DNA from: Gemmataceae bacterium | Lineage (GTDB): Bacteria > Planctomycetota > Planctomycetia > Gemmatales > Gemmataceae | Reading direction: 5' to 3' | NCBI GenBank assembly: GCA_009697105.1 | Contig: SIAQ01000003.1 | Coordinates: 49,148-113,147, forward strand | Length of the DNA: 64,000 bases | Shown: positions 1 through 7,839 of the stretch, piece after piece | Position numbering within the stretch: position 1 is the first letter of the stretch | Layout: each line of letters opens with the position of its first letter | Translations under genes and position numbers: made by a program | Notes under the pieces: model-generated | The model's database searches: none | What the model saw: only the letters and a program-made list of their open reading frames with translations | Told to the model about the DNA's origin: nothing

Positions 1-2
1 AC

Positions 3-2027
3 GAGCTTAAGAAAGAAGTCGAAGATCACGAAGTCCACACTGCACATGGCCATTTCCATCGCCGCGGGCGCTTTGGCCGATTCTTCATGTACCTGTCGCT
101 GTTCTGCTTCTCGATGCTCAACCTGCTCTTGGCGGATAACCTGTTTCAGATCTTCGTCAGCTGGGAACTCGTCGGCATCTGCTCGTTCCTGCTGATTGGC
201 TTCTACTTCGAGCGGACGAGTGCGTCGAACGCGTCGAACAAGGCATTCATCACCAACCGCGTGGGCGATGCCGGGTTCATCGTCGGCATGTTGATTCTTT
301 GGACCTACTTTGGCTCGTTCAACTTTGAACAGATATTTACGCAGGTGCGATGCCCACATAACGATACGCACGGAGAGATCGTCCACGATGGCAAAAAGCT
401 TGGCGCAACGCTGGTGCGAGTGAATTTGGATTCCGTCACGGAAGATAAGCGTGTGGGCAATTGGCAACGTTATAAACTGGTTCCCAACGGCTCGCACGTG
501 CTCATCATGCCGCGAGAAATTCCGGGCCATTATCATGGACCGCAAGACGGCGTGCGAGCGTTTGTTCAGCCCAAGAAAAATCAACTCGGAGCGATCCCGT
601 ATTGGCTGCTCACGCTCGCCGGTCTCGGCATTTTCCTCGGTTGCGTCGGTAAGTCGGCCCAGTTTCCGCTGCAAGTCTGGTTGCCGGATGCGATGGAAGG
701 CCCGACGCCCGTCAGCGCCCTGATCCATGCGGCAACGATGGTGGCGGCGGGCGTGTACCTCGTCGGACGCTGCTATCCGCTGTTCACGCCGGATGTGTTG
801 TTGACGATTTCGTATGTCGGCGCGATCACGCTGTTCGTCGCCGCCACGATCGCGGTGGTCATGACTGACATCAAGAAAGTGCTCGCCTATTCGACCGTCA
901 GTCAGCTTGGCTACATGATGCTCGGCTTGGGCGTCGGCGGCTGGACCGCAGGCTTGCTACACCTGCTCACGCATGCGTTCTTCAAGGCGTTGCTCTTCCT
1001 CGGTTCCGGTTCGGTCATCTATGGCTGCCATCACCAGCAAGACATGGGCAAGATGGGCGGGCTTTATCCGAAGATGAAGATCACCGCGCTGACGATGCTT
1101 ATGGGCGTCTTGGCGATTTCGGGCACGCCGTTCTTTTCTGGCTGGTACAGCAAGGACGAGATTCTCGCCGGCGCGTTTGGCTACTTCATGGTCAACAAGC
1201 AACACTTCCTGCTGTTCCTGTTGCCCTTGTTGACGGCGGGTATCACGACGTTCTACATGTTCCGCATGTGGTTCCTGACGTTCACGGGCAAGCCGAAAGA
1301 CGACCATGTCCACGAACATGCTCACGAATCGCCTTGGCCGATGACCGTTCCGCTGATCCTGCTGGCGATTCTCAGCGTCTGCGTGGCGTGGGGTTGGCCT
1401 CTGCATAAACCGCAGAACAGTTGGCTGGGGCATCAACTGCACCACTACAGCCAGCCGAAGACTGTGACCGATCCGGATTTGCGTGACGATCACGGCGACC
1501 TGATCCCTCTCGACGCCGATCTTGTTGCCGAGAACAAGGCGGCGATCCAGCATCACTCGATCGTCGGCATGTTGGCAATCGCCGTGGTGGCGATCGGCCT
1601 GGCGTTCGCACTGGCGCTGTACTACTTCGGGGCGTTGGATCCCAATGAAGCCAAGGAACAGTTTCCCGGTGTGCATCGCTTCCTGCTGCAGAAGTGGTAC
1701 TTCGACGAGCTCTACAGTGTAGCGATCGTCCGGCCCGGTTTGACCATCGCTCACTGGTGTCGCAACTTCGATACCCACGTGGTCGATGCCTTTGTGAATC
1801 TAGTCGGCAAGTGGAATATTGTCGCCTCGTACTGGAGTGGTCGATTCGACAAGGGCATCGTCGATGGCTTCGTAAATCTGATCGCCGACGTTTCGTTCAC
1901 ATCGGGAAATTGGCTGCGCAACGTACAGACAGGTTACTTGCGAAGCTACATCCTGTTCCTCGCCCTGGCAGGAATGGCAGTGTGGATTCTGCTTTACGCC
2001 TGGGCCGGCACGCTGTTCGGCGGGTGA
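3..2027 (+). CDS. nuoL: NADH-quinone oxidoreductase subunit L, 5' end outside window
   Basis: Membrane antiporter-like subunit of respiratory complex I, which couples NADH (or other donor) oxidation to proton export. The frame is open to the left edge, so the gene is partial; the ATG at 87 is an internal Met, since the preceding codons already belong to the conserved segment before TM3-4. About 674 residues are visible. The conserved channel residues are present: the Glu of SWELVGICSF and the Lys of GKSAQFPLQVWLPDAMEGPT (about residue 216). A hydrophilic stretch of roughly 75-90 residues (about nt 340-595) is inserted just before the helix carrying that Lys; bacterial NuoL usually lacks it. 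The C-terminus has the usual long amphipathic region. nuoM and nuoN follow in the same direction. Confidence 0.96.
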   Translation, partial: ELKKEVEDHEVHTAHGHFHRRGRFGRFFMYLSLFCFSMLNLLLADNLFQIFVSWELVGICSFLLIGFYFERTSASNASNKAFITNRVGDAGFIVGMLILWTYFGSFNFEQIFTQVRCPHNDTHGEIVHDGKKLGATLVRVNLDSVTEDKRVGNWQRYKLVPNGSHVLIMPREIPGHYHGPQDGVRAFVQPKKNQLGAIPYWLLTLAGLGIFLGCVGKSAQFPLQVWLPDAMEGPTPVSALIHAATMVAAGVYLVGRCYPLFTPDVLLTISYVGAITLFVAATIAVVMTDIKKVLAYSTVSQLGYMMLGLGVGGWTAGLLHLLTHAFFKALLFLGSGSVIYGCHHQQDMGKMGGLYPKMKITALTMLMGVLAISGTPFFSGWYSKDEILAGAFGYFMVNKQHFLLFLLPLLTAGITTFYMFRMWFLTFTGKPKDDHVHEHAHESPWPMTVPLILLAILSVCVAWGWPLHKPQNSWLGHQLHHYSQPKTVTDPDLRDDHGDLIPLDADLVAENKAAIQHHSIVGMLAIAVVAIGLAFALALYYFGALDPNEAKEQFPGVHRFLLQKWYFDELYSVAIVRPGLTIAHWCRNFDTHVVDAFVNLVGKWNIVASYWSGRFDKGIVDGFVNLIADVSFTSGNWLRNVQTGYLRSYILFLALAGMAVWILLYAWAGTLFGG

Positions 2028-2037
2028 GGTTGAAACG

Positions 2038-2095
2038 AACCGCTTGCGGCTTAGCACTCGCAAGATGTCACGCGAGCGCTAAGCCGCAAGCGGTT
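2038..2095. repeat. palindromic element, family A copy 1
   Basis: Imperfect palindrome with arms reading aaccgcttgcggcttagc and its complement, 11 bp after the nuoL stop codon and before nuoM. The same arms recur at 6316, 17671, 48426 and 52248. It lies inside an apparent operon, so it is unlikely to act only as a strong terminator. Confidence 0.9.
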
Positions 2096-2134
2096 AGAAA
2101 TAATGACGCCCAAACGATAAATGAGATTGCTTCC

Positions 2135-4072
2135 ATGCGTGTAATTGAACCTGATTTGATCTGGATGTCGATTTGCATTTTCTTGCCGAGCGTCTTCGCG
2201 CTGGCGCTGCTGTTCTTCCGGAAAGGTACGGAAGAATGGATGCGCTGGTTTTCGCTCGTGGGCACGGCGGCGACGTTCGTCGTCAGCATGTGTATATTCA
2301 CGCAGTTTACGCACATGCTCGATACGGTGCGCGATCAAGAAGCCGCCAAGAAGGCCCAGGCACGACCTCTGGGGGCGGCCAGTTCGCTGGCGGCACGCAA
2401 TGAGGAATCCTATGACAGCGAAGCGAAGAGCCAGCCCAAAAGCCCGGACGATCTGCATGCCCGCTGGTGGTGGATTCCTCGTTTCAACATCGATTACTAC
2501 ATCGGCGTCGATGGCATCAGTATGCCCATGATCCTGCTGACCACGGTGCTGTTCTTCCTGTCGATGATCGCCAGTTGGGGCATCAAGAAGCATGTCAAAG
2601 GGTATTGCATGCTGTTTCTGGTGCTCGAGACGGGCGTCCTGGGTACGTTCTTTGCGCTCGACTTTTTCCTGTTCTACATCTTCTGGGAAGTGATGTTGTT
2701 GCCGATGTACTTCCTCATCGGCATCTGGGGCGGACCGCGACGCGAGTATGCCGCCATCAAATTCTTCCTCTACACGCTGTTCGGCTCCGTGTTCATCCTG
2801 ATCGCGATGCTTGGCTTCTACTTCACCGATGTGCAAGATTTCGTACACAAGGAAATGCTCGCCAAACAAAAACAGGTCGTGGTCGGCAAGGAGCCCGAAG
2901 CTGCTCCCAAGGATGCGAAGGATGCCAAGAAGAAGAAGAAAGATGTAAAACCGGCGGAAGTCGCCAAGGTTGCACCGAAAAACGAAGAAGTGCACACGTT
3001 TGACATCGTCGTCTTGGCACGCGTGGGCTATGCCGCGATGCGCTGGCTTAATGTCGAAAGCGATCCCGAGGGACGCCAGAAATTCATCCAGGAGATCGTC
3101 GATCGGCGAAACGATGGCACGTTGTCTGCCGACGTCGAACGCCGGATGGGGCAGGCGTTCTTCAGCAAGACGTTTCAGATCGTGATGTTTCTATTTCTGT
3201 TCGTCGGCTTCGCGATCAAGGTTCCGGTGTTCCCGTTCCATACGTGGCTGCCCGACGCCCACGTCGAAGCTCCGACGCCGATCTCAATGATCCTGGCGGG
3301 CATCCTGCTCAAACTCGGCGGGTACGGCATCATACGCATCGCGTACCCGATCTGCCCATGGGCGGCCCATTATCTCGCCTGGTCCTTGTGCGTACTGGCG
3401 ATGATTAACATCATCTACGGCGCCTTTGCGGCGATGGCCCAGACCGACTTCAAGAAACTCGTTGCCTACAGCTCCGTCAGCCACATGGGCTACGTGCTCC
3501 TCGGCATCGCGGTTTGGCCAGAGAGCGGCGCCAATTCATGGGCCTGGGGCATGAACGGAGCCATGTACCAAATGATCGCTCACGGCATCAGCTCGGCCGG
3601 CATGTTCTTCTGCGTCGGTGTCATCTACGACCGTGCCCATCATCGCAACCTCGACAACTTCCGCGGCCTGATGGAGCCGATGCCACTTTACTGCGGCATC
3701 AGCGCGGTGATCTTCTTCGCCGGGCTGGGCTTGCCAGGTTTGTGCGGCTTCGTCGGCGAGTTCTTCGTCGTCATGTCAACCTGGAACTTCGCACCCGTGG
3801 ACTACCCGAACGCCGGCCGAGTGTTGGCGCTGCTGTCGGCGTTGACGGTCGTCATCACGGCCGCGTATATCCTTTGGACGCTGCAAAGGGTGTACCTGGG
3901 GACGAATCCGGCCTACAAGGATTACGAAGACATCACCCTCCGCGAACTGCTGTGCATCGTTCCGCTGGTGATCCTCGCCGTGGTGCTCGGCATTGCTCCG
4001 TCGCTGGTGTTGAACTGGATGGAACCGCACGTAACGTACCTGGTCGATTCCCTGGTGCAGGCGAATCTGTAG
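2135..4072 (+). CDS. nuoM: NADH-quinone oxidoreductase subunit M
   Basis: Proton-pumping membrane subunit of complex I, 645 residues against about 500 in the usual family member. The frame is open back to 1694, but the ATG at 2135 is the first one giving a normal N-terminus (MRVIEPDLIW) after the nuoL stop and the palindrome. Key residues are visible: Glu in FWEVMLLPMYF and Lys in FAIKVPVFPFHTWLPDAH with VEAPTPISMILAG after it. The extra length is in two hydrophilic stretches: one near residues 70-110, and one of about 100 residues (238-345) containing a Lys/Asp/Ala-rich run at about 255-275. The second sits before the Lys-bearing helix, the same place as the insert in NuoL. Confidence 0.96.
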   Translation: MRVIEPDLIWMSICIFLPSVFALALLFFRKGTEEWMRWFSLVGTAATFVVSMCIFTQFTHMLDTVRDQEAAKKAQARPLGAASSLAARNEESYDSEAKSQPKSPDDLHARWWWIPRFNIDYYIGVDGISMPMILLTTVLFFLSMIASWGIKKHVKGYCMLFLVLETGVLGTFFALDFFLFYIFWEVMLLPMYFLIGIWGGPRREYAAIKFFLYTLFGSVFILIAMLGFYFTDVQDFVHKEMLAKQKQVVVGKEPEAAPKDAKDAKKKKKDVKPAEVAKVAPKNEEVHTFDIVVLARVGYAAMRWLNVESDPEGRQKFIQEIVDRRNDGTLSADVERRMGQAFFSKTFQIVMFLFLFVGFAIKVPVFPFHTWLPDAHVEAPTPISMILAGILLKLGGYGIIRIAYPICPWAAHYLAWSLCVLAMINIIYGAFAAMAQTDFKKLVAYSSVSHMGYVLLGIAVWPESGANSWAWGMNGAMYQMIAHGISSAGMFFCVGVIYDRAHHRNLDNFRGLMEPMPLYCGISAVIFFAGLGLPGLCGFVGEFFVVMSTWNFAPVDYPNAGRVLALLSALTVVITAAYILWTLQRVYLGTNPAYKDYEDITLRELLCIVPLVILAVVLGIAPSLVLNWMEPHVTYLVDSLVQANL

Positions 4073-4079
4073 TGGCCTG

Positions 4080-4134
4080 CTTGCCGTTTAGCGCTCGCGA
4101 CATCCCACGCGAACGTTAATCGGCAGTCGGCAAG
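4080..4134. repeat. decayed palindromic element between nuoM and nuoN
   Basis: Arms begin and end cttgccg...cggcaag with tttagcgctcgcg facing cgcgaacgttaa; matches are interrupted, so it looks like an old, degraded relative of family A. It starts 8 bp after the nuoM stop codon. Confidence 0.6.
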
Positions 4135-4177
4135 AGAACTCCCTGATCCTCGCTAGCGTGACCGCGAGTTTAACCCT

Positions 4178-5863
4178 ATGAATGAACGTTTGGCTACTCT
4201 GCTGCAACTCTCCTTGGGTTTGGACGCTGCCGCGTTTATGCCTGAGCTGTTGCTGTGCGGCGGAATTGTGGTACTGCTGTTGATGCGCCTCATGCCAAGG
4301 TACGATCGCGACAACCTCGGCTGGATCGCACTCGCGATCGCCGGCTTCGCATGCTACCAGGCCTGTTCGCTCTGGTTCGAGATGCCGAGCTTCGTTGGCC
4401 GAAGCACGCTCGATCCCGATACGAAATCGACCGTCCTGTTTGGCGGCATGCTCGTCGCCGATTCGTTTTCGGTCTTCATCAAGATATTTCTCCTCGCATT
4501 CGTGACGCTGGTGATCCTACTCACGCTGCTCACCGGCATTCCCGACACCGAAGACTCCGCGGATTTCTACGTGCTGATCTTCGGCTCGACCATCGGTATG
4601 TCGATGATGGCCTCGGCGAATCACCTGCTGATGGTCTTCATCGCCATCGAAATGACGAGCTTGCCCAGCTATGCCCTCGCCGGTTTCTTGAAAGGCCGAC
4701 GGCAATCGAGCGAGGCGGCCCTGAAGTACGTCGTCTACGGCAGCGGGGCCTCGGGCGTCATGCTCTATGGCATCAGCCTGCTCGCTGGATATTGCGGGAC
4801 GGGCTATCTCCCCGACATCCTCGCCAAACTCAGCACGCCGGGAACGCTGGGCGAACCGGTCATCGCGCTGGGCGTGGCGTTCTTGCTGCTGGGCATCGGT
4901 TTCAAGCTGGCGGCGGTGCCATTCCATTTCTGGTGCCCGGATGTATTTGAAGGCGCCGCCGCCGAGGTCGGTGCGTTTCTGTCGGTCGCGTCCAAGGCTG
5001 CTGCCCTGGCGCTGCTGGCTCGCATCTCGCTGGGCATGGCCGGGTTGACCAACGCTGTCGCCGATCCCGCCGTCTGGTCAAAGGCCGTCGATTATTTGGT
5101 CCCCGTGCTCGCTGTCTTCGCGATTATCACGACGACCTTCGGCAACCTGGCGGCGTATGGCCAAACCAATCTCAAACGCCTGCTGGCCTATTCGACGATC
5201 GCTCACGCCGGCTTCATGATGATGGGGCTGGCGACGATGACGCGTGACGGCGCCGGCGCGGTGCTCTTCTATCTCGTCGTTTACCTCTTCATGAACCTCG
5301 GTGCGTTCGCCGTCGTCGCGTTCATCCGCAACTTGACGGGGTATGAAGACATCACCTACCTGCGCGGCTTTGTGCAGCGCTCGCCGTTCTTGGTCATCAT
5401 GCTGGGCGTGTTCTTGCTCAGTTTGCTCGGTCTGCCGCCGCTGGCGGGATTCTCAGCGAAGTTCCAGATCTTCGCTGTCGTCTTCGATTCCGCGCGGATG
5501 TTCGCCGAGCATGACAAACCGAAGCTGGCCTGGACGATGTACGTCGTACTTGCCGCGGGCGGTTTGAATACCGTGTTGGCGCTGTTCTACTATGTGAAGG
5601 TGCTGAAGGTGATGATTCTGGAAAAGACGCTCGAAGAGGTCGAAAGCCGCCCGGTTGAAGCGAAGCCGAATCCAAGCATTCACGCTGCGTACCTCGCGCT
5701 ATTGGCGGCGGTCATCCTCGGCTTGGGCATCATCTGGGATCCGCTCGCTCGCATTTGCTACGGCACGCGCGATCCCAGCGTGGTGTCGGCGATCGATTCG
5801 TTCCGCGAGGTGCCAGCGGTCAAAACCGCGCCGCCGGCCAACCCAACCGCTAAAGCCAAGTAA
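4178..5863 (+). CDS. nuoN: NADH-quinone oxidoreductase subunit N
   Basis: Third antiporter-like membrane subunit of complex I, 561 residues, with about 14 hydrophobic segments. Family signatures are visible: IAIEMTSLPSYALAGF with the channel Glu, the Lys of GFKLAAVPFHFWCPDVFEGA, and NLKRLLAYSTIAHAGFMMMG. The ATG at 4178 starts a hydrophobic N-terminus typical of NuoN. No large inserts are seen, unlike NuoL and NuoM upstream; the C-terminal tail is Ala/Pro/Lys-rich. The order nuoL-nuoM-nuoN is the canonical end of a nuo operon. Confidence 0.96.
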   Translation: MNERLATLLQLSLGLDAAAFMPELLLCGGIVVLLLMRLMPRYDRDNLGWIALAIAGFACYQACSLWFEMPSFVGRSTLDPDTKSTVLFGGMLVADSFSVFIKIFLLAFVTLVILLTLLTGIPDTEDSADFYVLIFGSTIGMSMMASANHLLMVFIAIEMTSLPSYALAGFLKGRRQSSEAALKYVVYGSGASGVMLYGISLLAGYCGTGYLPDILAKLSTPGTLGEPVIALGVAFLLLGIGFKLAAVPFHFWCPDVFEGAAAEVGAFLSVASKAAALALLARISLGMAGLTNAVADPAVWSKAVDYLVPVLAVFAIITTTFGNLAAYGQTNLKRLLAYSTIAHAGFMMMGLATMTRDGAGAVLFYLVVYLFMNLGAFAVVAFIRNLTGYEDITYLRGFVQRSPFLVIMLGVFLLSLLGLPPLAGFSAKFQIFAVVFDSARMFAEHDKPKLAWTMYVVLAAGGLNTVLALFYYVKVLKVMILEKTLEEVESRPVEAKPNPSIHAAYLALLAAVILGLGIIWDPLARICYGTRDPSVVSAIDSFREVPAVKTAPPANPTAKAK

Positions 5864-5873
5864 GGAACCGAGC

Positions 5874-6305
5874 ATGATGGACGCACGCGGCTATGCACTA
5901 ATCGCACGGATCGTGTCGATGGGGTCCGCTTCCCTGTTGCAATACGTCATCGACTCGGCACCCTGGTCAGCCGCGACTTCGGCGCCGGCGTTGCAAAAGA
6001 TAGGCGAAATCGCGCACGAAGAGCGCGACCGCATCGCCAGCTTTCTGCGCGTCTTGCAAAAACAACACCTGCGCCGGCCCGCGCTGGGCGCGTATCCCTC
6101 ACACTTCACTACGACAAACTTCGTATCGATCGGTTACCTAGTCCCTCGGCTCATAACCGAACACGAACGCGAAGTCGCCGAGCTGGAATCGCACCTGCGT
6201 AACTTTGAGGACGAAGCGATCCGCCCCCTCGCCGCCGGCTACCTCGACCTCAAACGCGCCCACCTGCAAACGCTGAAAGACTTGGCCAAGCCCGCGTCGG
6301 TATGA
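5874..6305 (+). CDS. small helical-bundle protein, possibly ferritin-like
   Basis: A protein of 143 residues starting 10 bp after the nuoN stop with a fair ribosome site (aagga), so it is probably co-transcribed with the nuo genes. It has no signal peptide and no membrane segment. The sequence is predicted to form about four long helices with charged heptads. Two segments carry acidic/His spacing seen in ferritin-like bundles (EIAHEERDR near residue 44 and TEHEREVAELESH near residue 98), which suggests but does not prove a metal site. I do not recognise a named family. Two consecutive ATGs (5874 and 5877) are possible starts. Confidence 0.75.
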   Translation: MMDARGYALIARIVSMGSASLLQYVIDSAPWSAATSAPALQKIGEIAHEERDRIASFLRVLQKQHLRRPALGAYPSHFTTTNFVSIGYLVPRLITEHEREVAELESHLRNFEDEAIRPLAAGYLDLKRAHLQTLKDLAKPASV

Positions 6306-6315
6306 TCTGCCATAG

Positions 6316-6369
6316 CCGCTTGCGGCTTAGCGCTCATTGTGTCCCCTGCGAGCGCTAAGCCGCAAGCGG
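6316..6369. repeat. palindromic element, family A copy 2
   Basis: Arms ccgcttgcggcttagcgctc and its complement with a 14-bp centre, 11 bp after the preceding stop codon. The next gene's frame is open through it, but the usable start lies beyond it at 6411. Confidence 0.9.
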
Positions 6370-6410
6370 AAATTCGGAGAAGCGAACCGAAACCCATTCG
6401 CGAGGCCGAC

Positions 6411-7613
6411 ATGAAACGCTATCGCACCTGGACGCTCACCGATGTCGTCAACGATTTCTGGATTGAGAACTTCTCCACCGGCAGCGATCGTCTCGCGCTC
6501 GGCACGCCACACCACTGGTCGCTCCGTAAACGTACCCTTCGCGGCGGGCTGCGCGACGGCATCGACCTCATCGAAGTCGATAACGGCGTACTTTCCTATT
6601 CCATCCTGCCCACGCGCGGCATGAGCCTCCTACGCGGCCAATTCAAGGACATCCACCTCGGCTGGAAGGCGCCCATGCACGGCCCCGTCCATCCACGCAA
6701 TGTCAATACCTCGGATCGCGGCGGCATCGGCTGGCTGACCGGGTTCGACGAATGGCTGACCCGTTGCGGCCTCGCGTCCAACGGCCCGCCCGGCGAAGAC
6801 GTCTACACCGACCGTCAAGGCCGCTCACGTCGCGATCTTCTAAGCCTGCATGGCCGAATCGCTAATCAGCCGGCCTACTACGTCGAGGTCCGCGTCGGGC
6901 TGGACCCGCCGTACGAAATCAGCGTCACCGGTCAAGTCGAGGAAGGCGGCCTGTTCTATCCGCATCTCGTGCTGACGACGACCTACACGACCGTGCCCGG
7001 ATCGAATCGCGTCGTGATCCACGACCATGTCGAGAATCGCGGCGCCGAGCCGACGGAGATGCAAATCCTGTATCATTGCAACCTCGGTCAACCGTTGCTT
7101 GGGGCGGGCAGCCGAGTCGTCACGCCGATTCGCGAAGTGTCGCCGATCAACGCACGGGCGGCGGAAGGGATCGACACGCTGGAGACCTACGCCGGCCCGC
7201 AGCCCGGTTTCGTCGAGCAAGTCTACTGCTACGATCTCCTGGATGATGCGACGGGCCGCACGCTGGCGATGCTGTACAATCACTCGTCGGATCGCGGCAT
7301 CGTGCTGCGGTTTAATCGCCAGGAATTGCCGTGCTTCACGGTGTGGAAGAACACCGGGGCAGTGGAAGACGGCTTCGTCACCGGCATCGAGCCGGCGACA
7401 AACTTCCCGAACTTCAAGTCGTTCGAGCGCCAACAAGGCCGCGTCGTGACGCTCCCCGCCGCCAGCCATTGGGAGGCGACGTGGAGCATCGAAGTCCACG
7501 ACAACGCCGCCGGCGTGACCGACACGCTCGCCGAAATCGTCAGCCTGCAATCGCAAGCGAAAGCCATCGTGCACCGCAATCCGCACGCGAAATACTCGGC
7601 GACGGCGCAGTGA
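6411..7613 (+). CDS. DUF4432 family protein (aldose 1-epimerase-like)
   Basis: A cytosolic protein of 400 residues resembling the DUF4432 branch of galactose mutarotase-fold proteins, which are thought to act on sugars. Family-like features are the segment LSYSILPTRGMSLLRGQ, then GGIGWLTGFDEWLTRCGLASNGPP near residue 110, LHGRIANQPA near 150, and a C-terminal GIEPATNFPNFKSFERQQGRV. The open frame extends upstream to 6339, but that part lies within the palindromic element; ATG 6411 gives the natural N-terminus (MKRYRTWTLTDVVND). No operon partner is evident; the downstream gene is convergent. Confidence 0.85.
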   Translation: MKRYRTWTLTDVVNDFWIENFSTGSDRLALGTPHHWSLRKRTLRGGLRDGIDLIEVDNGVLSYSILPTRGMSLLRGQFKDIHLGWKAPMHGPVHPRNVNTSDRGGIGWLTGFDEWLTRCGLASNGPPGEDVYTDRQGRSRRDLLSLHGRIANQPAYYVEVRVGLDPPYEISVTGQVEEGGLFYPHLVLTTTYTTVPGSNRVVIHDHVENRGAEPTEMQILYHCNLGQPLLGAGSRVVTPIREVSPINARAAEGIDTLETYAGPQPGFVEQVYCYDLLDDATGRTLAMLYNHSSDRGIVLRFNRQELPCFTVWKNTGAVEDGFVTGIEPATNFPNFKSFERQQGRVVTLPAASHWEATWSIEVHDNAAGVTDTLAEIVSLQSQAKAIVHRNPHAKYSATAQ

Positions 7614-7751
7614 TTAGGGGCGTGGGAATCGTGATAGGTTAATTTATGTATAATGACTCCCAGCTCATCTTCTTCCTCCCGATTCATTGCCCTGGTCGCA
7701 CACCCCAGGTACGCTGCGCGAATCCAGCGGTTTGAAATGCAACCGCCCAGT

Positions 7752-7821
7752 GCCGCGCACGAAATAAGCGGTTGGAGGACACCGTCGACGGTGGATTCCA
7801 ACCGCTTACTTCATGTGCGGC
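7752..7821. repeat. palindromic element between convergent genes
   Basis: Arms of about 25 bp with a few mismatches, gccgcgcacgaaataagcgg facing ccgcttacttcatgtgcggc. It lies 18 bp beyond the stop of the minus-strand cytochrome gene. The rest of 7614-7839 holds nothing recognisable. Confidence 0.75.
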
Positions 7822-7839
7822 TCTGACGGGAGAAGTTGC

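Noticed and set aside
1694..2134. In-frame extension upstream of nuoM overlapping the end of nuoL
   Set aside because: It covers nuoL in another phase and a palindromic element, and has no membrane or family features; ATG 2135 is the natural start.
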